Assembly: GCF_028689845.1 (NCBI RefSeq)
Contig: NZ_JAQVCH010000025.1
Span: 1-40,204 of the forward strand
DNA: 40,204 nt
DNA from: Flavobacterium sp.
GTDB taxonomy: Bacteria > Bacteroidota > Bacteroidia > Flavobacteriales > Flavobacteriaceae
Direction: 5' to 3'
Part shown: piece after piece, positions 14,782-21,656 of the stretch
Position numbering within the stretch: position 1 is the stretch's first letter
Layout of the letters: every line of letters starts with the position of its first letter
Position numbers and translations under genes: made by a program
Notes under the pieces: model-generated
The model's input: only the letters and a program-made list of their open reading frames with translations
Databases searched by the model: none
Told to the model about the DNA's origin: nothing

Positions 14782-16992
14782 TTAAACTGGTATATACACA
14801 CTGAACGTTGAACCCATATTTGGTTTGCTAAAGGCAAAAATATAGCCGTTGTGATTTTCTACAATTTTTTTACAAATAGCTAATCCAACACCAGTTCCGT
14901 AATATTCTGTTTTTCCGTGTAGGCGATTAAATAATAAGAAGATTCGTTCGGCATGTTGTTGTTCAAAACCAATTCCGTTATCCGTGAAATTAATTTTATA
15001 GTATTTTTTATTAGTTTTTTCTTTTAAAATAGGTTCGTTTTTGGCGATAATTTCTTCATATTCTATGGTTATCCGTGGCGGAACGTTCTCTTGAGCATAC
15101 TTAATAGAATTACTCAATAAATTAGAAAAAAGTTGCTGTATTTGAAAACTTACTCCTTTGATAATTGGTAAACTGGTATATTCTATAAATGCTTTTTTAT
15201 CTTCAATAATTTGGGATAACTCAAATAGGCTATTTTGAAGAGCTTCATTTAAATCTGTTTTAACCAAATTTTTATCGGCTCGATTAGTTCTTGAATACTG
15301 TAATAAATCATTGATTAAAATCCGCATTCGGTTTGTTGCCTTTTCAATTCGAGTGAGGTATTCTTGACCAAATTCGGTTAAATGTTCTTTTTCTTTATCG
15401 TTTAAACGAGATATAAAGGTTTGAATTTTCCGTAAAGGTTCTTGTAAATCATGACTGGCAACGTGATTAAATTCATTTAATTCATTGATTTTTTGCTCTA
15501 AATCTTTGTTTCGTTCACGCAATTGTTCACTTTTATTGTAATCTTCTGTCACGTCTTGCGTAGTTCCAATCATAGTTTGTTTTCCGCTGAAATCGGTAAA
15601 TGTTTTGGCAATAGTTTTAAAATGCCTGATAATTCCATCCGTTCGAATAATTCGATAATTCATGGTTGGAATTTCTTTTGTTGATAAGGCTAAAAGGTTT
15701 GATTTAGTTACAATATCTTTATCTTCTGGGTGAACAAATTCTAGAAGTTTTTCAATTGAGGGATTAAATGATTGTGGCTCGCAACCTAAAAGCCTAAATT
15801 TATTATCTGAATAATTAAACTTTAACGTTTCATAATTTAATACCCAACTCCCATATTGCCCTAATATCTCAGCTTGTCTACTGGATTCATCAAAAATTCG
15901 AAGTTCATTATTTACCTCAATCAAATCTTTATAATTGCTTTTGAGTAATTCTGACTTATTGTGTTCTATAGTAATATCTTCTGTTACGCCTAAAACCATT
16001 TTATTCCCTAAAGTGTCAGTGAATAATTTGCCAGAAGCACGTAAATGTCTTATTTCACCAGAAGAATGCTTTACGCGAAAATAATAATAAGTTAATTCTT
16101 CTCCTTTTAGAATTCTAGCAATCTTTTTTTTTGTTTCCTCTTTATCTTCTTCCAGAACATATTCAGAAAAGCGTTCTCCTTCTTTAAATGATTGCGGTTC
16201 TAATCCTATAATTCTAAATAAATTATCAGAATATTTTATTTCATCTTCAACTAAATTCCATTCCCACGTACCAAAATGAGAAAGAATTTCTGCTTGAAGG
16301 CTTAAAAATTGGGATTTACTTAATTTTAAATTGGCCAGTTGTAATTTTTCTACATCTTTTGTAGTTTGATAATAGGCAAAAATGAGCAACAAAAGAGTAA
16401 CAAATAAAATACTTAGGGTAAAAATCGGTGTTAAAAAAATATGGCTGTTATACTGTGAATTTCGGTCATTTAGATAACTATTTTCAAGAGCTACCATTTC
16501 ATTTAATTTTGTTCTAATGTGAACCAAAAGCTTACTACTTTCTCTAAAATCTTTTTTAAAATTTTGATTTTTATTAAAATCCACTTCTCGATTAGAAGTC
16601 GTATAAGCTGAAATATATTCATTTCGTTTGTTAACGATTTTAAATAATTCGGCTAAATTTTTTTGTTGTTTTTGATTGTCAGAAGTTAATTCTTTTAGTG
16701 TAACAAAACTCTCATTTACATTTTTGGTTGCAGCTCGATAGGGTGCTAAATAAATAGTATCTCGCGAAATTAAGTAACCTCGCATACTGTTTTCAGAATC
16801 TTTAATGTAAGAAAAAAGATGTTCTAATTTTAAATTAACCTCATAACTATGCATCAATAACTTAAAAGAATTCGAAGTGTTATTGACATGTCTAAATGAA
16901 ATTGCACCTATAAATAATAAAATAAATAAACTAATTGTGAATATTATTTTATGGAAAATGGGCGATTTGAATTTTTTCTCTCTAAAAGGCAT
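14782..16992 (-). CDS. CHASE3/PAS/PAS sensor histidine kinase
   Basis: The 736-residue inner-membrane kinase has a first membrane helix at about 13-32, a CHASE3-like periplasmic four-helix sensor to about 185 (DSENSMRGYLISRD), and a second helix at about 188-208. Two PAS domains follow (about 235-345 and 375-485), then the dimerisation and phosphoacceptor domain with H514 in ASHDLQEPLRKI, and a HATPase domain (SNLLSNSIKYA, TDNGIGF, YYGTGVGLAICKKIV). The two PAS units are near-copies of each other. It overlaps the response regulator stop by one base and is the last gene of the trio AraC/regulator/kinase. The DLQEPLRK box is typical of phytochrome-like kinases without a fused regulator. Confidence 0.92.
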   Translation of the reverse strand: MPFREKKFKSPIFHKIIFTISLFILLFIGAISFRHVNNTSNSFKLLMHSYEVNLKLEHLFSYIKDSENSMRGYLISRDTIYLAPYRAATKNVNESFVTLKELTSDNQKQQKNLAELFKIVNKRNEYISAYTTSNREVDFNKNQNFKKDFRESSKLLVHIRTKLNEMVALENSYLNDRNSQYNSHIFLTPIFTLSILFVTLLLLIFAYYQTTKDVEKLQLANLKLSKSQFLSLQAEILSHFGTWEWNLVEDEIKYSDNLFRIIGLEPQSFKEGERFSEYVLEEDKEETKKKIARILKGEELTYYYFRVKHSSGEIRHLRASGKLFTDTLGNKMVLGVTEDITIEHNKSELLKSNYKDLIEVNNELRIFDESSRQAEILGQYGSWVLNYETLKFNYSDNKFRLLGCEPQSFNPSIEKLLEFVHPEDKDIVTKSNLLALSTKEIPTMNYRIIRTDGIIRHFKTIAKTFTDFSGKQTMIGTTQDVTEDYNKSEQLRERNKDLEQKINELNEFNHVASHDLQEPLRKIQTFISRLNDKEKEHLTEFGQEYLTRIEKATNRMRILINDLLQYSRTNRADKNLVKTDLNEALQNSLFELSQIIEDKKAFIEYTSLPIIKGVSFQIQQLFSNLLSNSIKYAQENVPPRITIEYEEIIAKNEPILKEKTNKKYYKINFTDNGIGFEQQHAERIFLLFNRLHGKTEYYGTGVGLAICKKIVENHNGYIFAFSKPNMGSTFSVYIPV

Positions 16993-17438
16993 TATAATCG
17001 AAGTAAAAAATTATCTTTATTTAATCCGCTTGTATGATATTGCCAATTAATAGTAACTACTTCTGACAAGATCTTCTTTAAATCATTAAAATCACTTGGT
17101 TTTTTAATGTAGATATTTGCTCCTAAAACAAAGGTGTTTTCCACATCTTGTTCAGAAGAGGAAGTGGAATAAATAGCAATGGCTATATCTTTGAATTTCT
17201 CATTCTTTTTTATTTTTTTTAAACATTCAATTCCGTTAAGAATGGGCATATTTAAATCTAAAAAAATAATGTTGGGTAAAATTACGTCAGGTTGCTCTAA
17301 ATAGTCAAGTAATTCACTTCCGTTTTTAAACGTATTGACTATGGTATTGATTTTTAACTCGTCAAATGCATCCGTAAAAAAAAGCCTATCGTCTTCGTCG
17401 TCATCGGCTAGCGTAATTAAGATATATTCTTGTTCCAT
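16992..17438 (-). CDS. Single-domain response regulator
   Basis: The 148-residue receiver domain has no output domain. The acidic pocket is DDDEDD (12-17), the phosphoacceptor D61 lies in IIFLDLNMP, the switch Ser/Thr is in YSTSSSEQ, and the conserved Lys is in YIKKPSDF. It fits the Rcp1-like group that pairs with phytochrome-type PAS kinases. It lies between the AraC-type regulator (one-base gap) and the kinase (one-base overlap). With no DNA-binding part, it probably acts by protein contact or as a phosphate relay. Confidence 0.93.
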   Translation of the reverse strand: MEQEYILITLADDDEDDRLFFTDAFDELKINTIVNTFKNGSELLDYLEQPDVILPNIIFLDLNMPILNGIECLKKIKKNEKFKDIAIAIYSTSSSEQDVENTFVLGANIYIKKPSDFNDLKKILSEVVTINWQYHTSGLNKDNFLLRL

Positions 17439-17439
17439 A

Positions 17440-18009
17440 TTATTGTGTTAGGTTTTGTGTAGCTATTTCTCTTCTTTTTTTAATAATTCGCTGAAATGCA
17501 GAAGGTGTAATACCCGTTGTGTTTTTAAATTGTGTGCTCAAATGGGCCACACTAGAATAGTTTAATTGAAAAGCTATTTCCGTTAAAGATAATTGATTTT
17601 TAATAATGAGTTGCTTGGTATATTCGATTTTTTGCATGATGATGAAATTCTCAATGGAAGTATAAGTTACTTCCGAAAATAAATTTGATAAATAACCGTA
17701 ACTATGCCCTAATTTTTCTGCTAAATAAACAGAACTTTTAACATTAACCGTTGTGTTTTCATCATAGACCATCTCTACAATGGCATCTTTTATTTTTTGA
17801 ATCAAGATTGTTTTTTGATTTTCGATGATTTCAATTCCGTATTTATCTAAAACTTCTCTGATTTCTTCTTGTTTTTCAAGAGTTAGCTTTTCTTGGAATT
17901 CAATTTCACCAAACCCTAAAATTCTATATTTTATATCAAAAGGCTGAAGTAAAATAGTTAATAAGTGTGAAGTAAGTACTGGAATATCAAATTTTAAATA
18001 GGCTTTCAT
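17440..18009 (-). CDS. AraC family transcriptional regulator (stand-alone C-terminal DNA-binding type)
   Basis: The 189-residue protein has a short N-terminal region of about 85 residues that does not look like a sugar-binding cupin. The AraC double helix-turn-helix follows: SSVYLAEKLGHSYGYLSNLF and LSLTEIAFQLNYSSVAHLSTQF, with the closing GITPSAFQ. Proteins of this size, often beside a receiver protein, are common in Bacteroidota. It starts the trio and lies 44 bases after mlaD, so it may be read from the Mla transcript or from a weak TAAATTTA element in that gap. Its targets are unknown. Confidence 0.9.
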   Translation of the reverse strand: MKAYLKFDIPVLTSHLLTILLQPFDIKYRILGFGEIEFQEKLTLEKQEEIREVLDKYGIEIIENQKTILIQKIKDAIVEMVYDENTTVNVKSSVYLAEKLGHSYGYLSNLFSEVTYTSIENFIIMQKIEYTKQLIIKNQLSLTEIAFQLNYSSVAHLSTQFKNTTGITPSAFQRIIKKRREIATQNLTQ

Positions 18010-18053
18010 AACGAATTTTTATAATGTAAATTTAATTAAAAAAGAGCAACTTC

Positions 18054-18773
18054 TTAATTTTTTACTGCTTCTTTTTCTAGTTCCTTATTTTGTTTAGCTC
18101 GTTCTTTTGCTTTCTTTTTGAAATAACCTCTTAACAAAAAGGAATGTTTGGCCGCCTCCATGTTTTCGTTCAACCCTTTGGAACTTTTTTTCAGGTTTTC
18201 CATTGTGGCATCTAAATCTTTAGCAATTTCTTCATCATTAATTAATCTACCAATAGTGCCTTCTCCATCATTAATTGAGACCAAAATAGTCGCTAATTCG
18301 TCTGTAATAATTTCAGCATTTTCTGCAGAAATTTTTACACTAGCTAAAATATCATCGAATTCAATCGGTTCAAACGATTTTATTTTACCGCCATCTTTTA
18401 CCGATTTGGATTGGCTACTTCCTTGTGAAATCACTAATATTTTATCACCAATTACGCCTTCAGAGCTGATGGACGCTTTGCTATCTGTTTTAATGAATTT
18501 TTTTACATCGTCTTTAATCATCAAATCTACTTTTACAGTGGAATCGTTTATAATTTCAATATTTTCAACCGTTCCAATGGAAATTCCAGAAAACCGAACG
18601 GTATTGCCAACTTTTAATCCGCTAGCATTTTGAAAAGTTGTACTCAATTGAATTTGAGCATTGAATAAATTTTGCTTACTTCCGATTAAAAAAATAATTC
18701 CAAAAAAGAAAATTAGTCCGATAAAGACAAAAAATCCGAGTTTAAGTTTATACGATGGTTTAGAATTTTTCAT
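18054..18773 (-). CDS. mlaD: MlaD/MCE family lipid-binding protein
   Basis: The 239-residue protein has one N-terminal membrane anchor (about 10-31) and a single MCE domain (about 38-115) with the core FQNASGLKVGNTVRFSGISI and GVIGDKILVI. It ends in a long helical tail and a basic C-terminus. It should form a ring on the periplasmic face of the MlaE-MlaF permease and bind phospholipid moving between the membranes. The gene follows mlaF after 7 bases. It has no auxiliary C-terminal barrel-like extension, so it is a short MlaD-type member. Confidence 0.9.
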   Translation of the reverse strand: MKNSKPSYKLKLGFFVFIGLIFFFGIIFLIGSKQNLFNAQIQLSTTFQNASGLKVGNTVRFSGISIGTVENIEIINDSTVKVDLMIKDDVKKFIKTDSKASISSEGVIGDKILVISQGSSQSKSVKDGGKIKSFEPIEFDDILASVKISAENAEIITDELATILVSINDGEGTIGRLINDEEIAKDLDATMENLKKSSKGLNENMEAAKHSFLLRGYFKKKAKERAKQNKELEKEAVKN

Positions 18774-18780
18774 ACTGTTT

Positions 18781-19524
18781 TTATTTAAAAAATGATTGAA
18801 TGTATTCGTCTTTGTCGTTTAGAAATTCATCTAGCGTACCTTCTTTATAAACCATTCCATCTTTTAGCATAATGATTCTATCGGCAACGGTTTTTACACA
18901 ATTAATGTCATGTGAGATAATGATGGATGAAGTTTTAAATTTTTCTTTGGTATAATTGATGAGTTCACTGATTTCATTGGAAGTAATAGGGTCTAAACCT
19001 GTGGTGGGTTCGTCATATAATAAAATCTTTGGATTTGATATTAATGTTCGGGCTAATCCGATTCTTTTCTTCATTCCGCCAGATAATTCCGAAGGCATTT
19101 TATCGATAGAATCGGGCATGCTTACATTTTCTAATGCTTCAATGATTTTTGTTTCTATTTTATCTTCTTCTACTTCAAGTAAAGAACGCGTTAATTGAAA
19201 AGTTAGATTTTCTCTAACGGTCATCGAATCATATAAAGCTGCCCCTTGAAATAAAAAACCGATTTTGTCTCTAATTTTAATTAAATCTTCCGTCTGCTCT
19301 TTATCAACTTCGATATTGTAAACCTTAATTGTACCCTTGTCTTTTTCTAATAAATTAACTATACATTTAATGAGTACCGATTTTCCACTACCCGATTTTC
19401 CTAAAATAACCAAGTTTTCATTTTCATACAATTGCAACGTGACCCCTTTTAAAACTTCGTTCGAGCCAAAACTTTTATATAAATTATGAATTTCAATTAA
19501 TATATTTTCGTTTTTTATTTTCAT
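18781..19524 (-). CDS. mlaF: ABC transporter ATPase, MlaF type
   Basis: The 247-residue ATPase has Walker A (GKSGSGKS), Q-loop (FLFQGAALYDSMTV), signature (ELSGGMKKRIGLART), Walker B (ILLYDEPTTGLDP) and H-loop (IISHD). FQGAALYDSMTVRENL is characteristic of the Mla/Ttg2 group that moves phospholipid, not of nutrient importers. Its start overlaps the mlaE stop by four bases (ATGA), showing translational coupling. Confidence 0.95.
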   Translation of the reverse strand: MKIKNENILIEIHNLYKSFGSNEVLKGVTLQLYENENLVILGKSGSGKSVLIKCIVNLLEKDKGTIKVYNIEVDKEQTEDLIKIRDKIGFLFQGAALYDSMTVRENLTFQLTRSLLEVEEDKIETKIIEALENVSMPDSIDKMPSELSGGMKKRIGLARTLISNPKILLYDEPTTGLDPITSNEISELINYTKEKFKTSSIIISHDINCVKTVADRIIMLKDGMVYKEGTLDEFLNDKDEYIQSFFK

Positions 19525-20324
19525 AATAAATCGGTTATTTGAACAGCAACTAAATCGACTATAATTACTAATAATGAAGCAGTTACTACAGCCGAATTTG
19601 CCGCAATACCCACACTTTCTGTTCCTCGTTTTGCATGATAACCTTTATAACAACCTACAATTCCGATAACGGCACCAAAGAAAAATGATTTGATAATGGC
19701 AGGAATGATGTCAATAAATTCTACATAATTAAAAGCTTGATTAATAAATAAAATCAAACTCGTCTCGTCTTTTATATTGACTCCTAACCAGCTTCCAAAA
19801 AGTCCGATAATATCGGCATATAAAGTGAGTAGAGGTATCATTAACGTGGCAGCCAAAACTCTAGGAACCACTAAAAAATTGATAGGATTAGTATTAGAAA
19901 CTTCCATGGCATCAATTTGTTCAGTCACTCGCATTGAACCTAATTCGGCTCCCATGCTTGATCCAATTTTTCCTGCACAAATTAATGCTGTAATCACAGG
20001 ACCCATTTCACGAATGAGCGAAACGGCCACCATTCCAGGTAACATGGCTTCTGCTCCAAATTCTACTAGGGGCGGACGCGATTGAATGGTCAATACTAAT
20101 CCAATTATAATTCCAGTAATAGAAATTAAGCCAACTGATTTGTTTCCAATAATGTAACATTGTTTTAAGAATTCTTGTCCTTCAAATTTACTTTTAACTA
20201 TGTTTTTAACGAGCAGTTGCAAAAACATAACTACTTCTGCAATTTTTAATAAAAATTGTTTGAATTTTTGACCATATTCTTGAAGAGTATCGGGTAGAGG
20301 GGAAGTTGGCGTATTGTTTTTCAT
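19521..20324 (-). CDS. mlaE: ABC transporter permease, MlaE type
   Basis: From ATG 20324 the permease has 267 residues. The MlaE signature runs through the middle: GAEAMLPGMVAVSLIREMGPVI, then ALICAGKIGSSMGAELGSM and VTEQIDAMEVSNTNP. Five to six membrane helices follow, ending in AVVTASLLVIIVDLVAVQITDLL. A TTG nine bases upstream is in frame but unlikely, and it coincides with an ATAATTTG promoter-like box. mlaE, mlaF and mlaD form the core of a phospholipid transporter that maintains outer-membrane asymmetry. No MlaA or MlaC homologue is present in the window. Confidence 0.94.
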   Translation of the reverse strand: MKNNTPTSPLPDTLQEYGQKFKQFLLKIAEVVMFLQLLVKNIVKSKFEGQEFLKQCYIIGNKSVGLISITGIIIGLVLTIQSRPPLVEFGAEAMLPGMVAVSLIREMGPVITALICAGKIGSSMGAELGSMRVTEQIDAMEVSNTNPINFLVVPRVLAATLMIPLLTLYADIIGLFGSWLGVNIKDETSLILFINQAFNYVEFIDIIPAIIKSFFFGAVIGIVGCYKGYHAKRGTESVGIAANSAVVTASLLVIIVDLVAVQITDLL

Positions 20325-20480
20325 CAGATACAAATTATGATTTAAACAAAATTAATTCAGTTACCATTTTAAACATTATCTAATTCCACACTTTCGTTAC
20401 ATAATCTTAAGGTGAATGAAAGGTGTTTATTATGAAAACCTTATTCTAAATCGTATAACAGTTTAAGCTTCAATAGGTTT

Positions 20481-20488
20481 TATTTTTG
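20481..20488 (+). promoter_or_regulatory. -7 box of the stress flavin-fold gene
   Basis: TATTTTTG fits TAnnTTTG and lies 23 bases before the ATG at 20512. No -33 TTG is visible. Confidence 0.5.
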
Positions 20489-20511
20489 TATAAATTAAAA
20501 AAAGTATAATT

Positions 20512-21018
20512 ATGGAAAAGCCAACACACTTATTTAGCGTAGATGCCATTGAGAAAATTAAAAAAATTGCAAAAAACACCAAGGTCTGTATGTTTTGCAC
20601 CCATCTTTTTGAGCAACCCATTCAGTCAAGACCAATGACTATTAAAGAAGTTGATGACGAAGGTAATCTTTGGTTTATAAGTTCAAAAAACAGTAATAAA
20701 AACTTAGAAATTAAATCGGATAATCAGGTTCAATTGTTTTTTTCAAACAATGCTGATTACGAATATTTATCAGTATATGGAAAAGCCTCTATCTATACCG
20801 ATCAAGCTACGATTGAAAAATTATGGAGTCCAATTGCCAATGCATGGTTTGAAGAAGGTAAAAAAGACCCTAAAGTATCGGTCATTAAAGTACACGCCGA
20901 AGATGGTTATTATTGGGATACCGAAAACAGTAAAATAATTTCTTTTTTAAAAATTGCTGCTTCAGCAATTACTGGTCTTGAAACAAAGAGCGGAAATTAC
21001 GGACATTTAAAACTTTAA
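20512..21018 (+). CDS. Pyridoxamine 5'-phosphate oxidase-like general stress protein
   Basis: The 168-residue split-barrel protein belongs to the 'general stress protein 26' group. SRPMTIKEVDDEGNLWFISS and NKNLEIKSDNQVQLFF give the flavin-fold core, LSVYGKASIYTD the next strand, and GYYWDTENSKIISFLK the end. Members bind FMN or another flavin; Bacillus homologues are controlled by sigma-B. PLP synthesis is unlikely. It is the only plus-strand gene between 10.3 and 32.2 kb, monocistronic, and ends at a bidirectional terminator. Confidence 0.9.
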   Translation: MEKPTHLFSVDAIEKIKKIAKNTKVCMFCTHLFEQPIQSRPMTIKEVDDEGNLWFISSKNSNKNLEIKSDNQVQLFFSNNADYEYLSVYGKASIYTDQATIEKLWSPIANAWFEEGKKDPKVSVIKVHAEDGYYWDTENSKIISFLKIAASAITGLETKSGNYGHLKL

Positions 21019-21025
21019 ATCAATA

Positions 21026-21062
21026 AAAAAAAGGTTCTCTAAATTTTTAGAGAACCTTTTTT
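21026..21062. terminator. Bidirectional terminator between convergent stress genes
   Basis: AAAAAGGTTCTCTAAA pairs with TTTAGAGAACCTTTTT around a loop of only a few bases. A and T runs on either side serve the genes ending at 21018 and 21086. Confidence 0.9.
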
Positions 21063-21085
21063 ACTTAATTAAAACCAATTCTTAA

Positions 21086-21544
21086 TTAAAAATACTTTTG
21101 AATATCCTCAATTGTTTTGATGGTTTCCAAATCATTTTTGATGATGGAATATTGCTTACTTAAAAGGTTTCGCATTTCAAGTGATAAATATTCAGTTTCG
21201 AGCACTTGTTCAAATTCTTTAAAAGCTATTTTTTCACCTCGAATAGATTCTTCCAACATTGCTTCATCGTTATCTCCGGTAAGTGCTGATTTGATATCCA
21301 TCCAAACGCGATGCACATCTCCTGTTAGACTTCCACTTGAATGGGCTTCAGTAAAATCTCTTTTATAAAGCTCTATTTTCAATTCCGCAATAAAACTTCC
21401 TCGTTGTCGTGATTTTTCTAAAAAATAATTTTTTAAACTAATCGATTTAGAGTTTTCTGCTGCTGTTTCAAACCCTTTTTCGGCATCAATTGATTTTTCA
21501 AGAATACCCTCTACTTTTTGTCCATTTTCAATTCTTGTTTCCAT
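21086..21544 (-). CDS. PA2169-type four-helix-bundle protein (DUF2383)
   Basis: The 152-residue all-helical protein has the DUF2383 layout: an N-terminal IENGQKVEGILEKSIDAEKGFE helix, a second helix rich in charged residues, SGSLTGDVHRVWMDIKSALTGDNDEAMLEESIRGE, and a final LLSKQYSIIKNDLETI helix. The fold is ferritin-like, but the usual metal-binding ExxH pairs are not evident. Such proteins are often linked to stress responses. The upstream region has a TAATTTAG element preceded by CCCAGTCG, loosely like the dps-type promoter motif. Confidence 0.85.
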   Translation of the reverse strand: METRIENGQKVEGILEKSIDAEKGFETAAENSKSISLKNYFLEKSRQRGSFIAELKIELYKRDFTEAHSSGSLTGDVHRVWMDIKSALTGDNDEAMLEESIRGEKIAFKEFEQVLETEYLSLEMRNLLSKQYSIIKNDLETIKTIEDIQKYF

Positions 21545-21656
21545 AACTTTTGTTTTTTAATTATACATTTTTTCTTTAAGCTAAATTACGACTGGGAAGC
21601 AAAAAAAAAGTTATATGATTTAACAAAAACATTTCAAAACCTTAAGTAATATAGAA

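Noticed and set aside
18148..18633. Plus-strand open frame of 161 codons across mlaD
   Set aside because: It is a shadow of mlaD with Ser/Ile-rich composition; the MCE domain on the other strand is unmistakable.
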